Shown here: positions 11,030 through 22,617 of the stretch, piece by piece
Layout: every line of letters starts with the position of its first letter
Position numbering within the stretch: the stretch's first letter is position 1
From: Phlebopus portentosus
Taxonomy: Eukaryota > Basidiomycota > Agaricomycetes > Boletales > Boletinellaceae
NCBI GenBank assembly: GCA_037892935.1
Contig: JAYXKI010000006.1
Location: forward strand, 930,001-994,000
Reading direction: 5' to 3'
Length of the DNA: 64,000 bases
Position numbers and translations under genes: made by a program
Notes under the pieces: model-generated
Seen by the model: only the letters and a program-made list of their open reading frames with translations
What the model was told of the DNA's origin: nothing
Database searches by the model: none

Positions 11030-12856
11030 TCATTGAGACGACTCTGGCTCCTGCGGGTCCAGTGTACACCAGTCGATAAGACCATCCTTCCCGTAGCGTG
11101 TTGCTAGCCAGGTATTGGCTTCCTTGAAGTGTCCATTACCGAAGAAGCCTCGTGATGCACTCAAAGGCGATGGATGCTATACGATATGGTATTGAGGGCA
11201 ATCGGGCCGTGCATAGATATCATGTAGATCATCAGATATGCTGCGATATGCCCTAACGGATGAAACGACAAGAGAGTATCACTTACAGGACTCTGAAGAA
11301 TCAGGTGTTTCTTCTGCAATTGATAAGACCGCCGGGGAAAGTACAATTGCGAGAAACATTCAGCATGACCGTTATGGGGATGTAAGGGAAGACGAGAAAC
11401 TACCCACCTTGTCAAGCTTTTCGACTCGCTTTGCGGCGTCCTTGCCCCAGCACATAAAGACTACGCCGCGGCCAACGCCGTTCGCTCCATTGAGGTTTGC
11501 TCCGCCGTATCTGTCAACAATATCTATGACTTTCTCGGTGAAGGACTCCCAGCCTTTGCCCTTGTGAGAGTTTGCGGCGCCGCTGCGTACTGTTAATGCC
11601 GAATTCAGAAGCAAAACACCCGAGTTTGCCCAAGCGGTAAGGTTCCTAAACGCCGAAATGCCGTTAAGCGCGTAAGGAGATCAGACGGAGTGAAAGGCAA
11701 TGGAAAGAAGAGGAAAACATGTGTGGCCATGGGAATACGTCTTAGATAGGAGGGGAAAAAGTGTATATGACAGTATCGCAGAAAACGAAGCGGACATAAC
11801 AGAACCAAGTGTCTGGTGAGGAGACGCACCCATGTTTCGGCGGAATAAATTCTGGATATTCATTCTTGATCTCCTTGTAGATCTATACGGAGGTAGTTTA
11901 GTAATACGCATCGCTGCTATACAATCGCATGCATATTAGCTCACGTTAAGAAGGGAAGGTGGGAGACTCTGTCCGCGAGGGACGGAGAAGCATAAACCTA
12001 TACAGAAGACAGGTTACAATTGACACGTTTCGGTCGATCTCACGGCCCAGAGATTCGAGAGCCGATTGATTTACTGTAGCCAATACGTACCATGAGCCAT
12101 ACCTGGCGTGTGGTAAGGGTCCTGGCCTACAATGACAACCCTGACGCGACCCAGAGGAGTCCTTGACCAGGCGTAGATGTTACTTGCTATAACGTCAAAT
12201 GTAAGTCGAGATGGCATACAAGGAGACAAGGGCGTCACAGATACACCGCCTCACTACCAGGGATACAAAATCTATAATGACTCACGAGCAGGGAAGATGT
12301 TTTTATTTGCATCAGCGGGGCCTTTGACTCCCTCTGACCAAAGGAACTTCTTTAGTGAAATGAAATACGGCTTCTTAAGTTCATCCTTCAGGACCTTCAG
12401 CCTAGCATACTAGCAATCAGCATCTCCAAACTAATATTTGAATAGAAATGCCTACCAACTCTTCCCCATCGTTTCCAATTCTAAGTTTAATAACTCCTTC
12501 TGTTCCTCTGTCAAAGAATCTTTGAAGGCCTGCATGGAGAACGGGATAGAGTTGAGGGTCTGCAAGCCAGAGGTGACGGGCTTCGTTGGAACGGAAACAA
12601 CTTGGGCGTCCAAAGAAGAGGCAGTGCGATCGAGCTTCTGTTTCTTTACGGTCGGTTCTTTCGGTTTGAGCCCACCTGTCATTTCCATTAGCGTCCTCTG
12701 TCTCTTGCCCGTTGTGGTCGTAGACACGGCCTTTGTATTCGAGATTGCGACAGAAACGGTCGCGTTCTCGTCTTTCGTCTGATTTTCCTTGGTGGCCTCC
12801 TTGCTCTTGACTTCCAAATCTTCAAGGTACACGACCTGTTCCGTTGTCTCGGACAT
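11030..12856 (-). CDS. UNG1: Uracil-DNA glycosylase, family 1
   Basis: Removes uracil from DNA as the first step of base-excision repair, in nucleus and mitochondria. Eight exons: 12856-12456, 12401-12286, 12186-12091, 11997-11945, 11882-11830, 11645-11408, 11313-11287 and 11176-11030, 376 residues, all phases consistent. Exon 7 is only 27 nt. All family motifs are present in order: [21 protein letters not shown] with the catalytic Asp; [37 protein letters not shown]; the DNA-inserting loop HPSPLS; then the C-terminus [16 protein letters not shown] Lys/Thr-rich N-terminal region before the fold contains KRQRTLMEM, possibly a nuclear localisation or PCNA-contact segment. The open frame continues upstream of the ATG without another ATG (see findings). 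The gene is divergent from dolichol kinase. Confidence 0.95.
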
Positions 12857-13105
12857 TTTGGATGGTCTAGGACGAGAAGAATGAGCTGTAAAAGCAAGAG
12901 AGGATCGTAAGAAATAGGTGCTGCTGAGAAAACGCGTCAAACCGACGCGCTGGGCGGGAATCAAGGCCCTCAGGGTGAATGACTGTCGGTCTTCGATGCG
13001 TTACTGGGCTGAAGTGGTGACAGGTCGTGTAAGGAAAGGCCAGGCGTGACACTCCCAAAGAAGGAAGCTACGCCGATCATCCCAGTCTGGCGTGTCATAA
13101 CATAA

Positions 13106-16100
13106 TACAATGTCCACGACAACATATTGGTGACCAAGCTTTCTTCCTTCTGGCCACCATTCCACTGTCGTCGCCGACAGCTGCCTGTTCGTGTCAAGCT
13201 GGGTCGCTCGCGCTCGTCGCCGTCTCCTCCAGGGAGCGGCTCTGCCGATTTACATGCCAGAGTTGCTAGAGTCACACGACGTCGTCCTCCGCCGCTTTCT
13301 GAACTGAAGGCGCAGACGAAAGCTGCACTTGATTGGAGTACGAGTTATCAGGCGGGATCGTCCAGGTGAGATGATTCCAGACTCTCCCTCTGAGTCGACT
13401 TTGTTAAGCGCTGTCGTTCCTGCAGCTCCCAGTCCGGTGACAGTTCGAGCTCCGAGAGTGATGATAATTTACATAGCCATAGAAGAAACAATATCAGAGT
13501 CGCAACGAGCATTGCGGTAGCGAATGGGAGCTCTTCGCCTCTTCTGAAATCTCAGGTAGAACCAGAACGATCCAGCAGGAGCAGTTCTCCGAATCTCGGA
13601 TCCCCGAATACTCACGGACGACGGCCTCGCTCCCCGGATGTCAAAACATTATCCACTTATTCTCAGCCTCAAGTCAAGCGGGCGATCTCTCCGAATGCTC
13701 CAGCCCGTAAAGCTCAATTCCAAAACCCTGCCTGTCGCTGCCTCCTGCCGAATACATTTTGCATTACTGTGCCTTTCCCGTGGGGAAAACGAACTGTGAA
13801 GGCTTCCGGAGACGCTCGCAAGGCGGGTGAAAACATTTTACTTCTTCTTTCCTTGATATACGGTATCAGGAAGACACTGGATAGCTCGATAGATGGGAAT
13901 TACTGGACGGCTTTCGGTAAGTGCTCCCGAAAATAATCAATAAACTGAGCTGAATCATGTGATAGAACTTTCAGGAATACTTATTCTTTCGATAATTTAT
14001 CTCATTTGGACACATCTTTCATATTTCTCTTTACCTCAAGCATTACCTGCAAAACGATCCCCCTCGCGTTCGCGCAATCGCTATCGTTCATCATCGCCTC
14101 AGGTCAATAGAAAAACAACAGCAACGTTCAATGTATTTCCAGTACGAAAAGACGACTTCGGATATATCTGGATGACAGTTCCAAAGAACTATAGGTATTT
14201 CGTCCTGTTAGACTTACAACTATTTTCTGATTGTAGTATTCCCAGGGACAGTACCGACGACGGTGTGCTCACGGCGCTTCTCTTAGGCCCTTTGATCTCA
14301 CTCGCCTGCTTATATGGTACTAGCCAGAGGCTTCTTGATGCTCCTTCAGATGATTCTCTGCTCCCTTCATGGCTTATAGAAGCTCCAAAAACCCTGCGTC
14401 GACCGAATGCATGGAATGCTATACAATCGCTGCATCGCTCTCGGCATGCACTTGTGCAGCTTTCCAGCCTCACATCATCTCTTCTTCTTGTTCATCTTTT
14501 TTCATCGCGTATATATGAAGGGTATCATCGGTCTCGAAAGACTGTCCCGGTCTCAGAGCGAGCAAGTGTACCACGAAGCGAGTGGCTGAGGTCAAGATTA
14601 TATATATCATTTTCAGCAATGACATCCCTTGCCGCACTTGCTGCAAAGGTCACTTTTGCACGTTCCGGTATTGGGATATGGAGCGGTGAGTATCCAAGTC
14701 CATGTTCGATGTGTCTATCTGCTCAAAATCTTGAAGATCTATCAACCTTTGACGTTGCGGCCGTGTCAGTGTTTTATCAGTTTACCCTGTATATGGCCAT
14801 TCGATTAGCACATCATGGTTTCACTCTGGGAGAACTGGGTTTCGCCACTTTCGGAGCTGCTATTATGTTTATGGAAAGTTTACACGTTACCATCGCTCGG
14901 GTAAGTTCTATCCTTTCTTTATATTTGATTACGTCCTAATATCATTGATAGATGTGGCCGGTTACCACCCTGTATATCAAGACATTTCGTTTGCCAACAC
15001 CGCTGCTTATATTGCAGTTAGCGCTTATACCTGGCTCAATTCTCGTTGGTGTCCTTCTTGCACCCCTTCTGTATCTTTCGCGACATATTGCCCAACGTCC
15101 ACTTCGCAAACTTCGCTTTCCTGAAGAGAAGCAACTTCATCGCCGTTTTCTCGCTCTGGGATTCTACTTTTTTGCAGCGCTAGTTGTCGGCGGCCTTATC
15201 GGGATGTGGACACGTTGGTGTCTCGTAGGCCGCGATCCTTGGATATGGACGTTCCAATGGATCTTACAAGGAAGGAGAAAATGGACACGTCCACTTCTCC
15301 TACTATACTGGGGCCTTCTTGCTTGTGGAAGTATCGCAGGCTGGGGCAGGAGACTGTATAGATCCCGAAAGTATCGGCATTCCACGGCACTACAACCAGG
15401 AATTGCCTCGAATACGGATGCGCTGGGTTCATCTGTGCACCCATCTACCCCCGTGGCTCCTCCATCTTCAAGCGGATATGGGAATCAATCCGATCCGTCC
15501 GCAGGAGCGAATTCTAGCCAGAGTTATAGCGGGCCACATAATCTCGTGCCCATTTTGCCTAACGGTGGTAATGTCTCTGTCTCTGCTGTGGCCACAGACT
15601 TTTTGGATGCCGCAGATAAGCGAATGCCATCTCTGGGACTGAACGCGCGAAGAAAGTTCTTCCACGCTCTCGCAGTAGTTATGTTTGTTCCAGGAATAGC
15701 CGTAGACGTATGTTTATGTTATATCCTTTGGCGCATTATTAAGCTAATGATTATTCAGCCTGCCTTCACTCACCTTTCTTTCAGTGTCGCCTTCGCGATC
15801 TTTACGTTCGCGGAATATATGCGTTATTTCGCACTGTATCCATTTGGTGCTGCCATTCACGTGTTTTTGACGGAATTCGTTGATGACAAAGACAACGGGA
15901 CTGCGATCTTAAGTCACTTCTATCTGCTGACAGGCTGCGCAAGCACTGTTTGGCTCGAAGAGTAGGCTCATGTCAATCATCTCATCACCCTTGTCTTACT
16001 CCTGTTGTTTTAGCCGTTCAAGGTTACTTCTATTTACTGGGGTCCTTGTGTTGGGTATAGGGGACGCGATGGCATGTGTCTGTTCTCTGTATTTTCCTCT

Positions 16101-16473
16101 TGGATCTGATAGGTACTTCAGGCTTCCGTGATTGGTAGGCGAGTCGGCCGAACACGCTGGTCCGCGACGTCTCTGAAAACGATTGAGGGCAGTACCGCGT
16201 TTGTCGTGTCCATCGTTATGTGTGCATGGCTTCTTCGAATTTGTGGGCTGGTCGAGCCGTTCCGAACAGCGCGGTATATAGCTGTTGCTTCCATTGCTGC
16301 GATTTTGGAAGCACTGTCCGTCCAGAATGACAACTTGACATTACCATGGTATACCTGGAGTATGCAGGTATTGATGGATGTGTGTTAGCGATGCTCTAAC
16401 ATTGGCTCAGTTGTGCTTTACTCTTGTTCAATATATTAGTTCATCAATACTTACCGTTCCGACGGAAACTTAG
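13106..16473 (+). CDS. SEC59: Dolichol kinase (SEC59 family)
   Basis: CTP-dependent kinase of the ER membrane that makes dolichyl phosphate for N-glycosylation, O-mannosylation and GPI anchors. Joined exons: up to 13365, then 13426-13916, 13966-14194, 14237-14685, 14737-14900, 14952-15707, 15759-15961, 16014-16071, 16122-16367 and 16411-16473. The N-terminus is Ser/Arg/Pro-rich, followed by many membrane segments. The kinase-type C-terminal region has ARRKFFHALAVVMFVPG, SHFYLLTGCA, VLGIGDAMASVIGRRVG and KTIEGS, the CTP-binding and catalytic signature. The 5' end is unresolved: the first exon is open from 13106 with no in-frame ATG, and an ATG at 13110 is in another frame and stops after seven codons. 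The intron at 16072-16121 begins GCATGT, and no GT donor of the right phase exists. The last exon is chosen because of a CTCTAAC branch-like motif before the final CAG. Confidence 0.88.
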
Positions 16474-19400
16474 AGCTTATTGCCTGGATCTCGTGAGTTG
16501 ATTACTCTCTCGCCTACGACCGTCGTGCACTTAACTTTGTTTCCGTGGGTACTAGTATTAAGTCTCAGTCCTGATCGGAATTCACATGATCTTCGCGATG
16601 GTCATCTTGACCTGTGCGACAAGAACTTTGATGCTCTTATGGTAATGTGGCTGCTTGAAGGATTGGCATAAGCAGAAAGCGCTTTTCAGTATTGAGCGCC
16701 AATTTTTTACGGCGCTTGAAAGAAGCTTTCCTAATGGACAAGCTCCATTGAGGCATCGCGGAAATTCACCGGGCTTTCCTTTGCTCGAGAGCCTTGTTCT
16801 TCGGGCCGTCAGAGCAGAACCTCTCGCTCATCACCGGCGATTTCTGTTTCCTGAAGCGACTGCGAAGTTAACGCACGCTTCGTCTGTCCTATTCCTTTAT
16901 TTTTCAAGAGATTGTTGTGATCATTGCAAGAGGTTGATTACATAATATTCTGACCGTCTCGGACTATCATGGTCTGGAAGTAGCGCCACCGAACACTATA
17001 ACGCCAGTAGGTGCGATCTATCCTATTGTTCGGAATTTGAGATGCAACCGACAACTGCTAGCTACAAGATGATTGCGCAAATATCAGATAACCTCTCAGA
17101 CTGGTGTCTGTAAGAACAGTCAGTACAAACAAAATTTGTACTCGCCTATTTCCGAAAACTTATCTCCAATTGACGGATGCAACCGGAGTTGAAAAAAATG
17201 AGCAGTTAAGTACCAACACGCGTCTGCGACCAGAAGCGGATCGGGCATTTTTATCATTGGTGCCGTTCCGCCGACTTTCGACCATGTAGAAACTCGAAGG
17301 TACGGATCCTGTTTGTTTCTTTTTCACGGACTCGGACACAACTCCACCCGTCTACGGCGTTCGGGCATGCGCAGTCGTCAGCAAGCCAATCTATTTACAC
17401 GGTGTTAAGGACCGAGGACGCTCGCTATCGGAAGGTCGTTGAAAATCCAAAGCACTAAGTCGATTGGCTAACAACTAAGCTCGGTGGTAAGTAATTTAGA
17501 GTCGAGGGCTCGTATTGTAGTTGTTCTGAAGGATTCTGCGATTAGGAATGTGGACATTAGTTTGCTCGTCGAGACTGTTCCGAACTACTCGAACGTTTCT
17601 CTGTATTCCCAGACCGAAGACCTAACAGTATTCTGGGAAGGTCAAGTTTTCCCATTCATGAAATGATCGGGGTGACTAAGTCACGTAGAAGACGAGTCAG
17701 CTCTCGGAGGCAAACGGGAGTGTGGCTTAATCCGATTGCAGCGGTGAGAAATTGCGCGTAAGTATACGGTCCGGGACTTGCGCCGGAGTCCCCTAAAGGA
17801 AACAGGCGCGAGAAGGCTAGTACTGTAATTAAGACGAATTAAACTGAAAACGCATGTCTGATCCAGCCGGAAAAACAAACGCGAAACTTCGAGGACGATC
17901 AAAAATCAGTGCAGCCTCCTCAAAGGCTGTCCTCGTTGAAGATCTTGGTCGAGATAGATTCAGTCAATCCTGATATTCGGGCTCTAGACAAAAGCTTGAA
18001 GGTGATACTAGACGGACGTGTGATCAATTCAGTGATAGCATTTGTGTTTCCTTGATGGCCACGATGGGATGTTCCGTGGGCTTATCAAGAAGATCGCTCA
18101 AAACAAGAAATCCAATAGATACATCATACATCAACGCGAAGGGTAAATGGTGGCTACGAAGGATGCCACAACGGAGTGACTGGATGAAGTAAGCATGCGG
18201 TAAAACGTTTTTAATCATATCCGTCACTCTGAATGCTCGTTACAGGAATCAATACGCTCCGATTGTGCTTCCCTGTTGCGGCCTTAAAACATTAATGAGC
18301 TCGCTTAATCAGTTTTCTGGGATGATGATGCAGGGGCTTAGCTTTGCCGGGCATCCGTCATGAAAATTTCAGAATATTATCTTTGCATGGCAGAATATAA
18401 GTGCCCGAGCATGAGAAATACCGTTGGATATTTGTATAAGATTGTGCGGAACAGGTCTATAGGTATTTCGATAGTCTACCAGCATGTCGCAGCCTGACCG
18501 TTGAGCCCGGACACAAAAGCAAGTGAGGCGAGTTTCGATCAAAATGATACAGTATATAGTTTAAAGCTGCTTCAGACATTCCACTCGCACTTTCATGAAT
18601 CTCCAGTCATGATACTCAATGCTATGCTGGCTCAAAGATGAGAATTGAAGTTTGAGCCACAAAAATTCCGATTTAAAAAAGCTATGGTGTCCTAGATCTG
18701 GGCTGTGCGATAAGCCGCGCTAATTCTTGATCGGAGGGTCTGTTAGGCACAAAATTTACAACAAGGTCGACAGAACTAGTTTCGTCAAGATGATATCGAG
18801 GCTGTTGAATCGCGTGGACCCTTGACAAGCTCGAGGTCCCGAAGAAGCGGAATAGTGAAATTAGCATCTACAGTAGGTAGGTAAAATGGATCACCTCATG
18901 ACGTTGATTTCGAAATCCCTTCATACATTTAACTGCAGTATGTAGTATTCTCGTCTTCAAAGTGATCGACTTTGAGCGTGAAAAATGCAAAATTTGATAT
19001 TCGGGCATACAAATATCATATCAGTGTTTGTCTGCTAAGTTAAGGAGGATGTTGACATTTCTAGCAGAAAGGATTGTTGTTTATGCAAGCAGAAGATCAT
19101 TGATTGAATCGGGAATAGACGGGCTTATCGGGTAAAGCCGACCCAGATGTTTCTTCTTCAGTCTACGTCCCTCTCTGACTTTGACCTCACCATGACATCC
19201 CGATCGAAACACTAAGCACTGAAGGAAACATCGATATTGCAAACTAAGGCTTTCTTTTCAAGAACTGATTTTTCCAGGAAGTGACGAACAGTCCAATTCC
19301 TAGACTTATTTCTTGGGTTGGTGAGGATTAGAAAGTAGAATTGAAGTATGTATTGCTTACTGACTTGCATACCTCAGCCCGGACCAATTTGCAGCGGCTG

Positions 19401-20101
19401 CATGATATTAAGCGGAAAGTAAATCGGGAGGCGCTGTGGCACTCGGCCATTCGGGTCCTCTCATTCTTCTTCCGGCATTGACGGACTAGAATGTGTGAAC
19501 TTGCTGGTGAGCTGAAGACCGTACAGGAAATTCTTGTTTACCGATGCTGATTCACCATACCAGTAAATCAGACTTGACACAGTCATTATGATCAGCGCGG
19601 CTATTCTCACTACAAACCCGCTCTGCATTTCGCGCCATGTGCTTAGCCCTCCAAACTTGTGTATCCGGAACATTTGTCACGTAGCCCCAAATCCGAATCT
19701 GCCGGATTTCTACGGGTCCGTTCCATTTCGAGTAACCTACCAAGCTGGGCCCTCCGTGACCAATTACTCTTCATCTTCAGGACCGATTCTACAGGCTGAC
19801 GGCTGGGCAGGGATCACACCGGGATTTTCGACTGGATCAGGGTCATTATACTTCATCCGCCAGCTAGGCACAGCCAGATCTCCGTAGTCGAGGTAGTATC
19901 CCGATCGTCCTGTCTCCTCTTCGTATTTCATCGCTTTGCCTGGAAGTTTTCCGTAAACGCCTAAGTGTCTCGATGTGTCTCCGTTCACGGAGGATGTGGC
20001 TTTGTGTCCGCTGCTGTGCCAATCCGATGCACAAATCGAGATTGAATGAGTAATTCCCGGCTCACGAGCATATCATGACGTCTAGCAAGTAGCCAAACAG
20101 C
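16474..20101. other. Long gene-poor intergenic stretch
   Basis: About 3.6 kb with no supported gene. Small open frames on both strands (for example 19461-19673 and 19764-19988, minus) have no family motifs. The second has no ATG start, only a GTG. Frames are broken every 60 to 100 codons, and I could not chain them with convincing introns. Confidence 0.4.
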
Positions 20102-20110
20102 TATAAAAAG
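20102..20110 (+). promoter_or_regulatory. TATA-like box of the terpene synthase gene
   Basis: TATAAAAAG about 100 bases upstream of the first ATG of the terpene synthase gene. Confidence 0.5.
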
Positions 20111-20204
20111 GGTTGTTCTTGAGAGAAGTCATCGTCAAAAGCTGCTCTTCACTACTTTTCTGCAGTCTCCTAGTTCACGCGGAGCAACCAGTTCAACTCT
20201 TCCT

Positions 20205-21384
20205 ATGGCATCCTCATCTTCCTCTCGTGCCTCTTTCAAGCTCCCCGACTTTGCCTCTATGACGAAGCTGACCCCTCTGTCAAAGAGCCTTTCAAGCACG
20301 TAGGCGCAGAGTCTCTTGCGTGGTTCGACAGCTTCAAAGTTCTATCTGCACCAAAACGTGAAATATTCATCAAGTCGGACGCCGATCTTCTCGTGGCGTA
20401 TACCTATCCTTACGCAGGAGACGAAGAATACCGCACATGCCTGGACTTCATCAGTCTCCTCTTTGCTCTGGATGAAATCACAGATGACCAGAACGCAGAC
20501 GATGCTCGAAAGACGATGGCTTCTTTTCTCAAGACCTTAGACGGAGGCGATTGCGATGGTTCCGTTATTTCCCGGATGACTGCGAGGTCTGTCCACTAGT
20601 GCTCCATACGTGGTGGCTACCCACTGACCTTCATCTATCATCACAGTTTCCGATCACGCCTTTTACTCAAAAATGGTCCTCGATCGATGCGTCGATTGGT
20701 CCAGGCTTGCAGCTCATACATCGATGCGGTCTGCCAAGAAGCCGCCCTACGTGAGCGAGGAGAAGTCCTTGGCCTAGAAGAGTACCGTGTCCTTCGCAGA
20801 GAGAACATTGCACTCCGTCTTTGCTTCAGCCTTTTCGAATATTGCTTCGGGTTTGACCTCCCGGACGAGGTAAGCCTATGCCAACTGCTCTCCGAGAAGA
20901 ACGATATTGAAAAGAATTATTCTACAGGTATTTGATGACGCGACGTTTGTGCGCATGTTCTATGGCGCAGTCGATATGATTGCTCTTTGCAACGTAAGTT
21001 CGATTCTTAGCTCTCACGTTCCTGACATGATACTGAGGTTTTTAATAGGATCTCTACTCTTACAATATGGAACAAGCTCGCGAGGGCCACTCCTGTTCGA
21101 ATATCGTCACAGTTATCATGAAGGAGAAGTCGCTCTCTTTGCAAGACACAGTGGACTATGTAGGCGCAGAATTCGAGTCTATACTGGCAGATTTCGTCGA
21201 TGACAAGATGGCCCTGCCTTCGTTCGGCGAGAAGACGGACGAGGACGTGATGCGATTCATCGGTGCACTCGAGACTTGGATCATTGGAAATATCTGCTGG
21301 AGCTTCGCGACCCGACGATACTTCGGACGTGATCATGATGAGATCCGCAAGACCCTCGTCGTCAAGCTCGCGGATAGAATATAG
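20205..21384 (+). CDS. Class I sesquiterpene synthase, 5' reading frame broken
   Basis: Cyclises a prenyl diphosphate, probably farnesyl diphosphate, in the cytosol. Exons: 20205-20586, 20647-20869, 20928-20993 and 21049-21384. The metal-binding motifs are both intact: DEITD (the D(D/E)xxD motif, first exon) and NDLYSYNMEQ (the NSE motif, across the last junction). Other family features are ESLAWFDSF, TCLDFISLLFALDE and RRENIALRLCFSLFEYCFGF. The first ATG gives FKLPDFASM, a typical start, but this frame stops at 20301. The conserved segment from YDEADPSVKEPF onward lies in another frame with no ATG of its own. An indel of uncertain size near 20245-20262 is therefore needed. This could be an assembly error or real inactivation. 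The rest of the gene is well kept. It sits 1.2 kb from the 3' end of the mevalonate kinase gene. Confidence 0.85.
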
Positions 21385-21590
21385 TGAATGCTCGCTCCGA
21401 CTGGAGCTCCGTATACCATCAGAATCCATTTCATCTCTATTTTCCAAGCTCATATCTCTTTCATCTAACTCTATCTTTATTTTTTGATGATCTATATTTT
21501 TTCCCAAAATACTCCATAGATAGGCTGAAAATGTGCCTTTCTTGGCTTTCCTTGTCTTGATTTGCTGATCAAACCCTATGAAGTCCTTTT

Positions 21591-21750
21591 TTCTTATTTT
21601 GTCATTTTCGACATTTCAATAACACTGTACATATTTATTACACTTTTCTTATTTTGTCATCCGTTTTTCGACATTTCAATAACTTAGACTTCTTGGTTCT
21701 TGTCTTCTTCCCTGCCAATTTTGCAAGCCCACTGTACATATTTATTACAC
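21591..21750. repeat. AT-rich short duplication
   Basis: Two copies of a two-part unit downstream of the terpene synthase. Part one is TTCTTATTTTGTCAT followed by TTTCGACATTTCAATAAC. Part two is CACTGTACATATTTATTAC. In copy one (21591-21643) the parts abut. In copy two (21646-21750) they are split by about 45 bases of unrelated sequence. Confidence 0.7.
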
Positions 21751-22617
21751 CTCAATATCAAGAGATTATATTTACAAGCAGCTCGCTCAGACCTGATAGT
21801 AAATAGCACTGCGTGTATTATGTACAAATAAGGCATGTGATCAATTTTTTGCCCTTGTATATCATTTGTGTTGCTTTAAAACTAAGACTTGCTGATTAAG
21901 AATACAAATCAAGACTAGAATGGAAAGTGGACTATACTTATGTGTTTTGGGTGGGTGCTCAAAGATTCTCTGGGTTGCTTATGACATGAAGGAGTTCAGG
22001 AAGAGAGGTAAAGATGAAGAATAGCTAATGTTGCGCCGGAAAATAGCAGACAGAGAAACTCGGAAGTAAAGAATATCAAAAATGGGCAAAATACTCATTT
22101 TTGAAGGCCTGTGATCGGTTGTCTAGCCAATCTTCCGGATAAAAATGGGCCGTTAGCGCCCGGCCCCAGGGGGTCCATCCGGATAAATTGGGCGATTTTG
22201 GGCACATACATTTATTGGGATTGCCCATCATCCGTCATTTCAGGACTTAATAAGCCTGTTGTCTGAGTAATCGTATCACCGAAGAGGCGGAGGATCAACT
22301 CGGCGTTCCCATCTTGTGGCTTGATAATATGATGACTCGACTCGGATTAGACGAGCGCTGTCATCGCGCTGTTTCAATCTACTCTGCCTCCTGGAGAAAA
22401 GAAAATGCTGCAGAACAAGCCAATCTTCTTCACTATGTACCCGACTTGATGTTCGGGCTATTCGGTTTGTAACATTGTCATATTCAAGACACCGTAATGA
22501 ATGTTATTACAAGGCACAGAAAATTTTACACAGGACATATGCAGCTTTTAGACTCCACTAGGAACAGTATGTATTTCGGTTTAATCAAGCAGTTTGAACT
22601 TTACTCCAGCTCGTATA
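21751..22617. other. Intergenic, possible short coding remnant at 22272-22470
   Basis: Mostly AT-rich flank. A plus-strand open stretch of about 66 codons (containing GVPILWLDNMMTRLGLDE and ending LFGL at the TAA near 22470) has coding-like composition but no recognisable family, no clear start and no partner exon. A short repeated segment, TCCGGATAAA with GGGC nearby, occurs twice around 22133-22195. Confidence 0.3.

Noticed and set aside
19461..19988. Possible two-exon minus-strand gene with one hydrophobic segment
   Set aside because: The upstream piece has no ATG (it opens at GTG), the frames do not join with a convincing intron, and no family is recognised.
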